34,598 bases of DNA from Chthonomonas sp. UBA2391 (GCA_002343825.1 DDSL01000082.1:1-34598), one strand, 5' to 3'. Positions 24,188-32,337 are shown, counted from the first letter of the stretch. Numbers and translations are program-made. Notes: generated by a model from the letters alone, not told the origin.

Positions 24188-24952
24188 TTACTTCTTTCGG
24201 CGTCGGAGCATCGCAGCCACGCCCAGGCCGAGAGCAGCCATGGTGCCCGGCTCAGGAACGGCTTCGAAGCGGTTCCACCGGTTGTAGGTTGCGCCACCGG
24301 TGAATCCGGGGTTGCCTGCACCATTGAGGGCCGAAGCCGGCATCGACTCGTTCGAGTTGAACATGGTGTCGGAGCAATAGGCCGCGAACCAGTTGAACCC
24401 GATGCTGCTTCCGGTCAGGCCGAGCGTAGCTCGACTAATGGAGATTTCCTTGTCCGAACCTGAGTTGTTGAAGACGAGGAAGTTGTGCGTACCGCTGGTG
24501 AGTTCCAAAGCGACGGCACCAAAGCCACCAAAGAACACGGCGTAGTCCGCTTGGAATCCGGCCGGGAAGACCTCAGCACCATCTTTACCGAGCTTGCTGG
24601 TGGCGGAGCGGCCTCCGTCGCTGGTGTCCGTCATGGTCGCGGTGGTGAATCCACCGGCCTTGGTGTCCAGATAGATCACGGCGACGTTGCTGCCGAGACC
24701 ACCATTGGGGCTGAAGCCGAAATACATGTTGCTGGCATCAGCGTCCATGCCGATGCGACCTCCACCGAGGACGCCGCCGAAACCAGCTCCGCCACCGTTG
24801 CTGTAGGTCGCTGCATACTCACCAGCACCGAGCGTTCCGTTCACGTTAACGCTCGAGGTATTGATGCTGCTGTCAATGAGATTAAGGGCCAGCTGAGCGT
24901 TGGCGCCCACAGCCATACCGGCCACCATGCCGGCCACGAGGATCTTCTTCAT
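24188..24952 (-). CDS. PEP-CTERM sorting-signal surface protein
   Basis: A 254-residue protein with a signal peptide (MKKILVAGMVAGMAVGANA) and the C-terminal sorting signal VPEPGTMAALGLGVAAML followed by RRRKK: a VPEP motif, one hydrophobic helix, and a basic tail. Such proteins are exported, cut and processed by an exosortase and placed on the surface or in the matrix. The body is Gly/Ser/Asn/Thr-rich and beta-structured (NVAVIYLDTKAGG, AVALELTSGTHNFLV). AGGAG lies ten bases before the ATG. A sigma-54 promoter lies about 115 bases upstream. No exosortase gene is in the window. Confidence 0.92.
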   Translation of the reverse strand: MKKILVAGMVAGMAVGANAQLALNLIDSSINTSSVNVNGTLGAGEYAATYSNGGGAGFGGVLGGGRIGMDADASNMYFGFSPNGGLGSNVAVIYLDTKAGGFTTATMTDTSDGGRSATSKLGKDGAEVFPAGFQADYAVFFGGFGAVALELTSGTHNFLVFNNSGSDKEISISRATLGLTGSSIGFNWFAAYCSDTMFNSNESMPASALNGAGNPGFTGGATYNRWNRFEAVPEPGTMAALGLGVAAMLRRRKK

Positions 24953-25067
24953 CAGTTTTGTTCTCCTTTCTGTCGCAAGTCGCTCTTGCGCTCAAATCAG
25001 GCTCTCCTTTCTTGCTCTGCCACCATTTCGCGGTGAGCGACCCTGATCTGAGACCTCAGTTCTGCGC

Positions 25068-25083
25068 GGCAACATTCGTGCCA
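25068..25083 (-). promoter_or_regulatory. Sigma-54 (-24/-12) promoter of the PEP-CTERM gene
   Basis: The reverse strand reads TGGCACGAATGTTGCC, a match to the sigma-54 consensus TGGCAC-N5-TTGCW except for the last base; the invariant GG and GC are ten bases apart. Predicted transcription start is near 25056, giving a leader of about 104 bases. PEP-CTERM genes in other bacteria are often under RpoN with the PrsK/PrsR two-component system, which supports the call. Confidence 0.7.
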
Positions 25084-25206
25084 CAAAGACCCGTGGTTGC
25101 GTTCGGGGACAAATCTCCACCAGAATCGCCCACGCAAGGCTTCTACTGTGAATTCGTATTCTCAGACGGAATTTGTGACAGTCCGGAGTGCGATCCGGTA
25201 TCGATA

Positions 25207-25938
25207 CTAGGCGGATTGCCCGATTTCGCCACTCGCATGGCGGCGAGCCACGAAAACAAAGATCAAAACCCAAGCCGCATCGACGATCAAGGCAAATGGT
25301 AGCTGGAGATTGGAGGGCATCGAATAGATGCAGAGCAACACCGGAAACCAGAACGCGAGCGCGAGCGGAAACATGCCGAGCACCCGGTGGAACCAAAAGT
25401 CTCTCTGCCCGAGCACCCGGAACGCAGAAGAGTGAAACTTCTGCTCAAACCACTGGAACAGAACCATGCCCAGAGGGATGGAAATCAGCGGGGTGAAAAT
25501 GAGCTGGTCGAGCAACGTTTTCTTCAGGATCGTCATCCAATCCGTGCCGGTGCCGAACCACATGGCGAAGAGCCGGTACATGGCATCCACCATCACGGTG
25601 ATGATCCCATAAACAAAGGCGGTGAAGGCGGCCGCCGGAAAGCGCTCCCGGAGGCTACGGCGGTCCCCTGTCGCCCACTTGGCGATCTCGGGGACGACGC
25701 TGCAAACCAAGCCACCCCCGATAAAGCTGAACAAGTAACCCCAGCGAACCTTGAACGCAGCGATGCCCTCGGTGGCAGTCTGGAGATCCGGAAGCCGGTA
25801 ATACAAAAAGACCAAGATCGCCGCCGAAAATTGAATGAGGATGAAGGGCTTCCAGTTCTCTTGAACCGCGTGGATGCCCGGCTGAATCGCGGCCCGAAGG
25901 CTATCCTTCGGGGCTGCGACCGGCTCGCTGGTACTCAA
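25207..25938 (-). CDS. Multi-pass membrane protein of unknown function (weakly Mpv17-like)
   Basis: A 243-residue protein with about five membrane segments, for example FILIQFSAAILVFLYYRL, YLFSFIGGGLVCSVVPEI, FTAFVYGIITVMVDAMY and LIVDAAWVLIFVFVA. The C-terminal half has D-Q-L-I-F-T-P, and later a W-F-P ... Y-S-M-P-S-N-L-Q-L-P spacing that recalls the Mpv17/PMP22 channel-like family (DQ..xxP, then WPxxQxxNFxxVP). This is a resemblance seen by eye and may be chance. The ATG overlaps the oxidoreductase stop as ATGA. It is the last gene of a three-gene operon. Confidence 0.6.
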   Translation of the reverse strand: MSTSEPVAAPKDSLRAAIQPGIHAVQENWKPFILIQFSAAILVFLYYRLPDLQTATEGIAAFKVRWGYLFSFIGGGLVCSVVPEIAKWATGDRRSLRERFPAAAFTAFVYGIITVMVDAMYRLFAMWFGTGTDWMTILKKTLLDQLIFTPLISIPLGMVLFQWFEQKFHSSAFRVLGQRDFWFHRVLGMFPLALAFWFPVLLCIYSMPSNLQLPFALIVDAAWVLIFVFVARRHASGEIGQSA

Positions 25939-26900
25939 AGGGCGACCGCCGCTCCCGACCGGGCACTCCCCATCGCCGCGACCGCGATTCGCACCGCTTC
26001 TAGACCGTCTTCCGGGGTCACTGGCGGCGGTGTCCCGTGGTCAATCGCATCCAAGAATCCCTCAATTTCCTTGCGATAAGGATCATCCATCGGGTCATGA
26101 CCCGACTCCGTTTGCTGTCGTTGCTCTGTACTGGTTTTGATCGAAAAGCTCTTTCTCGTATCGAACTCCAGCATGCCCTCGCTTCCACAAACCTCGAAGT
26201 GGGTTCGGAAGCCCGCGGGATCCATCCAGGTCGCGGAGACGTGCGCTACCGCGCCACTGTCAAGCTCCAAGGTCGTGAGCGCCACGTCGCGATCGGCCCC
26301 ATCCTGGTTCAAGCCGTAGCTACGCGAGATCACCCTGCGGACAGGTCCAAAAGTCCATCGGATCCAGTCGAAATCATGGACCGCCAAGTCCAAGAGCACG
26401 CCCCCGGACTTCTTCATATCTCGGAACCATCCACCCGCACCGACCGGAGCCGGTCCACCGCGATGAGTGCGGATCGCGGCCGGGCGACCCACCGCCCCTT
26501 GTTGGACTAGCCGATGAGCAGCCGCATAGTCGGCAAAGAAGCGAACCACCTGGGCGGGCATCATCCAGGCACTCGAAGCTCGGCTCGCTTCGACGAGCGC
26601 CTCACAATCTTCTAAGTTTGGCGCGATGGGCTTCTCCAGAAGAACATAAAGACCTCGACCCAAGGCCTCCTCTGCCAGTGCCCGGTGACTATCGGTTGGA
26701 GTGCAGATATCGACCGCAAAAACTTGGTCCATCAGCTGCTCTAGCGAGTCGCAAGGGGTGATCTCCCATTGCTGGCAGAATTCGGTAGTCCGCTCGGGCG
26801 AGCGGTCATAACCGACCAGTTCAATCCCCGGGATCCCTTTCCAGTGCCGGGCGTGCGCGCGGGCAATGCCCCCCAAGCCGATCAGACCAACGCGTCTCAT
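25935..26900 (-). CDS. Gfo/Idh/MocA-family NAD(P)-dependent oxidoreductase
   Basis: A 321-residue enzyme. The N-terminal Rossmann loop is VGLIGLGGIARAHARHW; VDICTPTDSHRALAEEAL and VLLEKPIAPNLEDCEAL follow (EKP motif with its Lys), then the C-terminal alpha/beta domain with LLDLAVHDFDWIRWTFG, which carries the usual catalytic-region Asp-x-x-x-His-Asp. Members oxidise sugars, inositols or similar polyols; the substrate is not known here. I use the ATG at 26900, whose ATGA overlaps the permease stop, although the frame is open further upstream. The permease upstream suggests uptake of a related compound. Confidence 0.88.
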   Translation of the reverse strand: MRRVGLIGLGGIARAHARHWKGIPGIELVGYDRSPERTTEFCQQWEITPCDSLEQLMDQVFAVDICTPTDSHRALAEEALGRGLYVLLEKPIAPNLEDCEALVEASRASSAWMMPAQVVRFFADYAAAHRLVQQGAVGRPAAIRTHRGGPAPVGAGGWFRDMKKSGGVLLDLAVHDFDWIRWTFGPVRRVISRSYGLNQDGADRDVALTTLELDSGAVAHVSATWMDPAGFRTHFEVCGSEGMLEFDTRKSFSIKTSTEQRQQTESGHDPMDDPYRKEIEGFLDAIDHGTPPPVTPEDGLEAVRIAVAAMGSARSGAAVAL

Positions 26901-27799
26901 CTGGACAGTTTGGCCGATTTTCGACTTTGGGCAGAGCCGAGCGCGATCCCGGCCGTCACCACGGCGATACCCGCCCACTGGAGGGGCAAAACCGGAACCC
27001 CCAGCACTGCCCACTGCATCAGTGCCGCCACGGGCGGCAAGAGGAACTGATAGAGAGTGCTTCGTGCAGGTCCGATTTGCTCGATCCCTTTATAAAACAG
27101 GGGCATCGCGGCTCCTCCACTCAGAAAGACCACATGAGCCAGATTCATCCAAGTCCAGAGCGGTATTCCCGTATAATCCTGCTGCAAAGTTGCACTGAAC
27201 CCGTACGGAACCAAAACGACAAGTGCGCCCGGTAGGGCCATGGCAAAATTAGCCACCTGAGCCCGTTGGCCCAGCAGAGGCCGCATGACCAGAACCGACA
27301 CAGCCCATATCAAGGCTCCCAGCGTCACGAGGAAGATTCCGAGCGGAGTGCTCGTCCCCGTCTTTCCTCCGGCTCCAACGACCACCGCTGCGCCAGAAAA
27401 TGCGAGGAACGCGCCTGCAATCGTAGATATTTCCATCCGCTCGATCTTGAGAATCGCATTCAAGATCTGCACCCAGAGCGGCGAGGTCGAGAGAAGAATC
27501 GCGGCTTCGGTCGGGTTCGTCTGCTCGATCCCCCAGAGGAAGCAGACCATGTAGCAACCAAAGGCTAGGAAGCCCTGGAGCCAGAATTTCAGCCGCTGAC
27601 CAGGCGGATAGCTCGTGTCGAACCGAAAAACGAGGCACACCGTCCAGAAGAAGACAAGCGTGGCAAGCAACCGAATCAGAGCCACTGCCGGGGGCGAAAA
27701 GTGTTGGTAGACAACCTTGAGGGCTGTATAGTTGTAGCCCCACATCAGAACCACCAAGCTCATCGCCAGATTTGGCAGTGGGATTCGTGAAGCGGGCAC
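26897..27799 (-). CDS. EamA/DMT-family membrane transporter
   Basis: A 300-residue protein with about ten hydrophobic helices and an internal duplication typical of the drug/metabolite transporter family: first half LVVLMWGYNYTALKVV, FLAFGCYMVCFLWGIEQTNP; second half IFLVTLGALIWAVSVLVM, FLLPPVAALMQWAVLGVP. The A-I-L-L-S-T-S-P-L-W block is the usual EamA signature. Substrate unknown. The start is a GTG at 27799, only 34 bases from the start of the divergent ATPase gene. It leads a three-gene operon joined by ATGA overlaps. Confidence 0.88.
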   Translation of the reverse strand: MPASRIPLPNLAMSLVVLMWGYNYTALKVVYQHFSPPAVALIRLLATLVFFWTVCLVFRFDTSYPPGQRLKFWLQGFLAFGCYMVCFLWGIEQTNPTEAAILLSTSPLWVQILNAILKIERMEISTIAGAFLAFSGAAVVVGAGGKTGTSTPLGIFLVTLGALIWAVSVLVMRPLLGQRAQVANFAMALPGALVVLVPYGFSATLQQDYTGIPLWTWMNLAHVVFLSGGAAMPLFYKGIEQIGPARSTLYQFLLPPVAALMQWAVLGVPVLPLQWAGIAVVTAGIALGSAQSRKSAKLSR

Positions 27800-27832
27800 G
27801 TGCTCAAGTATAGTGAGTTTTTGGGTTCAACG

Positions 27833-29104
27833 ATGGCTTGGAACGATCGACAACACACGAATTTTGGTGCCGCCAAGCGCCTCCGCCTTATCCTCCGCGA
27901 ATCGGGCTCAGCCCGAGAGATGGGCGGCGACGAGATGTCGATTGCGGTCCAGATCGTCGACAACATCTTGATGCAGGCCTTGGACATGAAGTCCAGCGAC
28001 ATTCACCTCCAACCCGAGCGCGACCAGCTTCGAATCCGGTTCCGAATCGACGGTGTGTTGCACGAGAACGGACAGCTCCCTAGTGAACAGGCGGCCAACG
28101 TTCTGGCCCGCTTGAAGCTGGCCGCGAACATGAGGATCGACGAGAACCGCGAACCCCAGGACGGTCGGATCGACATGGAGTTCGAGGGGCGTCGCCTCGC
28201 CGCTCGATGCTCTTGTGTTCCCTGCCTCAGTGGCGAAAAGTTCGTCATGCGGATCCTCGACCCCCAAGCGATGAAGGTCGACCTTCTCAAGCTCGGGATG
28301 AACGAACAGGTGCTGGGCGCATGGCAACGGGCGATCCAAATGCCCTATGGACTCATCTTGGTCACGGGTCCGACCGGGAGCGGAAAGTCGTCCACGCTCT
28401 ATGCCTCGCTGAACCAGATGGACAGCAAAAAGAAGAACATCGTGACCGTCGAAGACCCCGTCGAGTACGAGTTTGACCACCACATCGCCCAGGTCCAGGT
28501 CAGCGAAAACATGAACTTTGCCCGGGTCATGCGCAGCTTCCTCCGCCAAGACCCCGACATCATGATGGTCGGTGAAATGCGCGACCCCGAGTCCCTCGGA
28601 ATCGGGATCCAGGCCGGTCTGACCGGTCACCTCGTCCTCAGCACGCTCCACACCAACAACGCCGTCGAGACCATCGGGCGAATGGTGGATATGGGGGCCG
28701 AGCCCTATCTGATCTCCGGCGTCATCGTCGCGATCGTGGCCCAACGACTCGTTCGGCTCAACTGTGCCAAGTGCCGGGTTCGGGCAGAGCTGGAACCGCA
28801 CGAGATGATCGAACTCGGGATCACCCCCGAGATGCTCGCCGGAGCCAACATCGCCCGCGGACAGGGATGCGCCGAGTGCCGGGGCACGGGCTACAAGGGC
28901 CGGATCGGGGTTTTCGAGATCATCACGGGCACCAGCGCCGTCCGCCAAGCCATCGTCAAGCACGCGACCCACGAGGAGCTCCTTGACTGCGCCCGCCAAG
29001 AAGGCTATCGACCGATGCTCGAAGATGGCCGCCAAAAGGTCCTGGCCGGCTGGACCACGGCCGACGAAGTCCTCAAGGCCGTCTTCACGCAAGCGATGGA
29101 TTAG
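27833..29104 (+). CDS. GspE/PilB/PulE-family secretion or pilus ATPase
   Basis: A 423-residue ATPase. The N2 domain starts almost at once (IVDNILMQALDMKSSDIHLQ); then come Walker A GPTGSGKSSTLYASL near residue 179, the Asp box IVTVEDPVEYEF, Walker B RQDPDIMMVGEMRDPES, the His box GHLVLSTLHTNNA, and a C4 zinc motif CAKCRV...CAECRGTGYKGRIG. The usual N-terminal MshEN/N1 domain of PilB and GspE (about 150 residues) is missing. The ATG at 27833 has no strong ribosome binding site; TATAGT at 27810-27815 could be a -10. No pilin, inner-membrane platform or secretin genes are in the window. Its stop codon lies inside the first unit of the heptamer array. Confidence 0.9.
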   Translation: MAWNDRQHTNFGAAKRLRLILRESGSAREMGGDEMSIAVQIVDNILMQALDMKSSDIHLQPERDQLRIRFRIDGVLHENGQLPSEQAANVLARLKLAANMRIDENREPQDGRIDMEFEGRRLAARCSCVPCLSGEKFVMRILDPQAMKVDLLKLGMNEQVLGAWQRAIQMPYGLILVTGPTGSGKSSTLYASLNQMDSKKKNIVTVEDPVEYEFDHHIAQVQVSENMNFARVMRSFLRQDPDIMMVGEMRDPESLGIGIQAGLTGHLVLSTLHTNNAVETIGRMVDMGAEPYLISGVIVAIVAQRLVRLNCAKCRVRAELEPHEMIELGITPEMLAGANIARGQGCAECRGTGYKGRIGVFEIITGTSAVRQAIVKHATHEELLDCARQEGYRPMLEDGRQKVLAGWTTADEVLKAVFTQAMD

Positions 29105-29149
29105 AGATTAGAGAGTAGAGAGTAGAGAGTAGATAGTAGAGAGTAGAGA
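29101..29149 (+). repeat. Left heptamer array of the four-helix-bundle cassette
   Basis: Seven tandem 7-base units: TTAGAGA twice, then GTAGAGA five times with one GTAGATA variant, then GTCGG. The TAG of the first unit is the stop of the ATPase gene. The array is the inverted copy of the one at 29658-29713. Confidence 0.95.
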
Positions 29150-29169
29150 GTCGGTGGAGTTCTGGAGAA

Positions 29170-29622
29170 ATGGTCGAATCTGCCAAGAAGAGATCTGCTA
29201 AAGCGGGAGGGTTTCGAGACCTCAACGTGTGGCACCGGGCATCGGATATAGCGGTCGAAATCTACTCCTTAACCGCATCCTTTCCAGACGGGGAACGATA
29301 CGGCCTAGCGAGTCAGATGAGAAGGTGTTCGGTATCGATTTCATCCAATATTGCAGAAGGATATGGCCGCCAGACGCCGCTCGATTTTGCAAAATTCTTA
29401 CGGATCTCCAGAGGTTCTGCCTTCGAACTTCTTTCCCAGGTTATTCTCGCCACTCGACTCGGTTATCTGAGAGACGCCGATTGTTGTGCCCTCGAAACAA
29501 GGATCAATTCAGTCGTCGCTCAACTTAATGGACTGATAAAGTTTCAATCGTCCCGCGTCGAAGAAGAGTCCAGTGTGTACGAGATTTCAGACCCTCACAA
29601 CTCCGATGAACCCTCCCAATGA
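29170..29622 (+). CDS. Four-helix-bundle protein (S23/IVP-like, TIGR02436 type)
   Basis: A 150-residue protein. FRDLNVWHRASDIAVEIYSL, FPDGERYGLASQMRRCSVSI, SSNIAEGYGRQTPLDFAKFL and LGYLRDADCCALETRIN follow the pattern of the four-helix-bundle proteins first found in 23S rRNA intervening sequences; relatives include Avd of diversity-generating retroelements, which binds nucleic acid. Here no rRNA or reverse transcriptase is adjacent. GGAG lies ten bases before the ATG. GC is lower than in the flanking genes. The C-terminal 25 residues (SRVEEESSVYEISDPHNSDE) are probably disordered. Function of free-standing members is unknown. Confidence 0.9.
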   Translation: MVESAKKRSAKAGGFRDLNVWHRASDIAVEIYSLTASFPDGERYGLASQMRRCSVSISSNIAEGYGRQTPLDFAKFLRISRGSAFELLSQVILATRLGYLRDADCCALETRINSVVAQLNGLIKFQSSRVEEESSVYEISDPHNSDEPSQ

Positions 29623-29657
29623 TAAGTCAGTCGACTTTTATAGACCCCCGGCCCGAC

Positions 29658-29713
29658 TCTCTACTCTCTACTCTCTACTCTCTAATCTCTAACCTCTAAC
29701 CTCTAACCCCTAA
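29658..29713 (-). repeat. Right heptamer array of the four-helix-bundle cassette
   Basis: Eight tandem 7-base units: TCTCTAC three times, TCTCTAA twice, CCTCTAA twice, CCCCTAA once. Read on the reverse strand it gives TTAGGGG, TTAGAGG, TTAGAGA, GTAGAGA, then GTCGG, the same order as the left array. The TTAG of the outermost unit supplies the stop of the convergent lipoprotein gene. Confidence 0.95.
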
Positions 29714-31077
29714 AAGAGATTCCACGCCCAGATGAGGACGTCGCCGGCGTCCCAGCCGTCGTCGACGAGTTCCGAGCGATCGACCAGGACCGTCGCGGGT
29801 AGACCGTCGGGGAAGATTCCGCCCCAGGTCAGGTCGGGAAGGATTTCCGGATTGACTCCGAGGAACGTGTCGAACTCATCGGGAGCAGAGGGAGCCAGCG
29901 TTGGGAAGAAGACCTTGAGATCTGCCGGAGGATTGTTGAAGAGAACGGTCAGGTCCAGGTTGATCGTCACGATCTCGTTGCCGAGCTGAAGATCGGGGAC
30001 CTCGACCGGGCCCTCGCCCAGATCGCGAAACCGAGTGTAACTCTCCTCCGCGCTTTGGAGGAGACCCGGGGAGAGGGTCCCGCTGGCGATCACGTAGTCG
30101 CCCCCACTCCGATTTTGATAAGTAGCGAGTGCCGCCAGTCCCTCCAGGGCTGCGCTGCGCCAGAGTTCGCCGGCTGCGTTGAGCTGACTGGCTCCTCCAG
30201 TCGTCAGCGTCAGAAAAGGGTTGCCGGGGAGATAGTCGGCGGGTGCGAGCGGAGATTCGTCTTGAAAGGCCGAGTTGTAGACCTGCTTGGCCCGTCGATT
30301 CGGGTCAAAGGATCCAAGGTCGAACTCATACGCGACAAGGATCGTGGCGAGGGATTGAAAGAGTTCAAGGTGAGATCGAAGGGCTTGTCGCTCGGCCACG
30401 GCAAAAAGGGCCGTCGCCGATTCGGGATCCTCCCCAACATCTGGGGTCACATCATGGATCGCGAGACCGTTTGGGTCGGCCCCAAGACTCACCAATGCCG
30501 CGCGGGCCACTTCTGCGTCCGAGATCGCCGCATCAAGAACTTCCACGACCTCCCAGGGAGCCGGATCCTCCACCGAGTAGCGACCGGTCAGCCCGAGGAA
30601 CGGCAAAACCCCGACGACGAGATCGTCGGGCACCGGAGTATTGATCGGAGCGAGGTTGCCGTTGGTGGTCTGACTCAGCCGCAATCGCAAAGCAGAGTTC
30701 ACCAGTGGCGAAGGGAGCCCGAGGAGATCGGCCTCGGGATAGAAGTCTGCCCAAAGATCGGTGAGGCGACGGGCGGCCACGGCCGAGCTCGTCAAGGCGA
30801 GCCCGGTTTGGGCCGCGACATTGGTCGGGTTTGCTGAGGCCAAAGTCGAAAATCGATTCCGGAGGGCCGTGAGGTCGGCCGTCGAGGGAGATGTTTGCCG
30901 GATCAGGGCGTTGAGGTCGTTCAGGGCCGCCTCCAGCTGGTTGCCCCCACTGCCGCCGCCATCTGTACCGCCCCCAGTGGTGGCCCCGCCACCACCGCCT
31001 CCACCGCACCCCGACAGGATCGATGCGACGAGAATTCCTCCCAACAGCGCGGACCACCGCGTCACGCGTGCAAACAT
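29710..31077 (-). CDS. Putative lipoprotein of unknown function
   Basis: The product is 455 residues with a lipoprotein signal WSALLGGILVASILSGC (lipobox L-S-G-C, Cys24) followed by a Gly-rich linker and then a mainly helical body. Visible segments include LEAALNDLNALIRQTSPSTA, TALFAVAERQALRSHLELF and DDGWDAGDVLIWAWNLF at the extreme C-terminus. No family recognised and no catalytic motif seen. I use the ATG at 31077; a GTG sits directly before it. The stop codon TAG lies in the outermost unit of the right heptamer array. Confidence 0.7.
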   Translation of the reverse strand: MFARVTRWSALLGGILVASILSGCGGGGGGGATTGGGTDGGGSGGNQLEAALNDLNALIRQTSPSTADLTALRNRFSTLASANPTNVAAQTGLALTSSAVAARRLTDLWADFYPEADLLGLPSPLVNSALRLRLSQTTNGNLAPINTPVPDDLVVGVLPFLGLTGRYSVEDPAPWEVVEVLDAAISDAEVARAALVSLGADPNGLAIHDVTPDVGEDPESATALFAVAERQALRSHLELFQSLATILVAYEFDLGSFDPNRRAKQVYNSAFQDESPLAPADYLPGNPFLTLTTGGASQLNAAGELWRSAALEGLAALATYQNRSGGDYVIASGTLSPGLLQSAEESYTRFRDLGEGPVEVPDLQLGNEIVTINLDLTVLFNNPPADLKVFFPTLAPSAPDEFDTFLGVNPEILPDLTWGGIFPDGLPATVLVDRSELVDDGWDAGDVLIWAWNLF

Positions 31078-31122
31078 CACTTCATTATGTGACGCGAAAT
31101 TTTGCTGGATCGACGAAACCTG

Positions 31123-32286
31123 TCAGAAGAATTCGCTACACATGCAGGGTTGCGCGGGAAAAGCTAGTTGAATTGCGGGGGCTTGGGAGGGGTCCAAAAC
31201 CTCGATTGCGCCACATTCCACAAGAACAGCAAGCGAAGGCTCACCCATGAGAGCCTGGGTCCAGGCTTGGATCGAGCCTCGCAGGGCCGCTGGACCGGAC
31301 CCGCGGGCGCACCGCGTCCCATCCGGGCCGAGCTCGATTTCCCACAGGCCGTGGTTGGTCGGCATCTGGGGATCGTCGATCTCGATCGTCGCCCGGAGAC
31401 CGACCGGATGCCGCAGCACCGAGAACGCGCCGGGGACATCCAGGATCCGCATCATGGTGGGCCGGTGGAGCTGAAAGTCGGCACCTTGGTCCAGATAGAG
31501 CGCCAGATAGGGACTGTTGGAGGCCTCCATCCAGGTCGCCGACTTTTGATTGTCGATGAGCCCCCGCATCAAGGCCAAGGCGCTTCGGTACCCCCGCATG
31601 GTGGACCAAGAAAACTCGCCAAACTCGAACTTTTCCCAAAAGTTATCCGGGTAATGGGTCCAGACATAGGCCTCAGCTGGGTCCCCAAGGGCAAAGATCA
31701 CCGGCGGCTTGCTCCCCATTCGGTTGATCCAGTCCTGATCGGACCGCTGGTGGAAGCCCGCGATCCTTTGGGCCATCGAGTGGTAGGGCCCGCGCAACTT
31801 GCCCAGATCCTCGGGGCTGATCCGGAAGCATTCCAGTTCGGATTCTAGCTTCGGGAATCGGGCGGTCGGGACCGTGATCTGGAAGCGCCTCCCGCACTGG
31901 GCATATCCAAACCGGCGATAGTAGGCCTCACGATAGGGATAGAGCGCGGCGAGGACGAGGCCACGCTCTCGCATGGCCTCCAGACTGGACTCCATGAGCA
32001 GCGACCCGACGCCCGCGCCTCGCTCGTGGGGCATCACCCCGACGGCCGCGATCCCACCGGTCGGCAGAAAGCTCTCGCCTCGGCTGAGCGAATAGTGCTT
32101 CAGCAAGTAGCCCCCAGCGGGTCGTCCGTCCGGACGCAAGCAGACAAAGCCTTCTTCTTTCTCGGTGAAGTTGGAGGCGGTCTCTTCCAACGGGTTGCCG
32201 CGGACGTACACCATGCTCAGCACCTCACGATAGAGAGACTTCTCCTCGGCGGACTGGGCACTGCGGACGGTGTACGTAGAAATCAC
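31123..32286 (-). CDS. Eis-like GNAT N-acetyltransferase with C-terminal sterol-carrier-like domain
   Basis: A 387-residue protein. The N-terminal GNAT domain has the acetyl-CoA loop in GVMPHERGAGVGSLLMES (R-G-x-G-x-G/S type) and LYPYREAYYRRFGYA, the Eis family block with the general-acid Tyr. A second GNAT-like fold occupies the middle, and the C-terminal part (about 280-387) resembles the SCP2-like domain. The chain ends in E-F-F; in Mycobacterium Eis the terminal Phe carboxylate is used in catalysis, so this end fits. Eis enzymes acetylate aminoglycosides or other amines at several sites. The start is a GTG 15 bases after a leader terminator; no clear ribosome binding site. The leader carries a c-di-AMP riboswitch. 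Confidence 0.85.
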   Translation of the reverse strand: MISTYTVRSAQSAEEKSLYREVLSMVYVRGNPLEETASNFTEKEEGFVCLRPDGRPAGGYLLKHYSLSRGESFLPTGGIAAVGVMPHERGAGVGSLLMESSLEAMRERGLVLAALYPYREAYYRRFGYAQCGRRFQITVPTARFPKLESELECFRISPEDLGKLRGPYHSMAQRIAGFHQRSDQDWINRMGSKPPVIFALGDPAEAYVWTHYPDNFWEKFEFGEFSWSTMRGYRSALALMRGLIDNQKSATWMEASNSPYLALYLDQGADFQLHRPTMMRILDVPGAFSVLRHPVGLRATIEIDDPQMPTNHGLWEIELGPDGTRCARGSGPAALRGSIQAWTQALMGEPSLAVLVECGAIEVLDPSQAPAIQLAFPAQPCMCSEFF

Positions 32287-32300
32287 AATCGGAAATCTAC

Positions 32301-32337
32301 CGCAAAAGAAAAAGGGGCCCAGCCTGATCTGGGCCCC
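32301..32337 (-). terminator. Leader terminator between the riboswitch and the acetyltransferase gene
   Basis: Perfect 9-bp stem GGGGCCCAG / CTGGGCCCC (32314-32337) with a six-base loop and, on the reverse strand, TTTTTCTTTT directly after it. It ends 15 bases before the acetyltransferase start, so it is placed to stop leader transcripts rather than to end a gene. Confidence 0.85.

Larger units (their letters stand above)
29101..29713. mobile_element. Putative inverted-repeat cassette carrying a four-helix-bundle gene
   Basis: A 613-base unit lies between two convergent genes: left heptamer array, a 12-20 base spacer with a ribosome binding site, the four-helix-bundle gene, a short spacer, and the right heptamer array in inverted orientation. 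The arrays are in mirrored order (TTAGAGA units outside, GTAGAGA units inside, then GTCGG). No transposase is encoded and I see no clear target duplication, so movement would need help in trans. Calling it mobile is inference from its symmetry. Confidence 0.5.

Noticed and set aside
29101..29713. Heptamer arrays as a CRISPR or as telomere-like repeats
   Set aside because: Units are contiguous 7-mers without spacers, and only seven or eight copies lie inside the chromosome segment.
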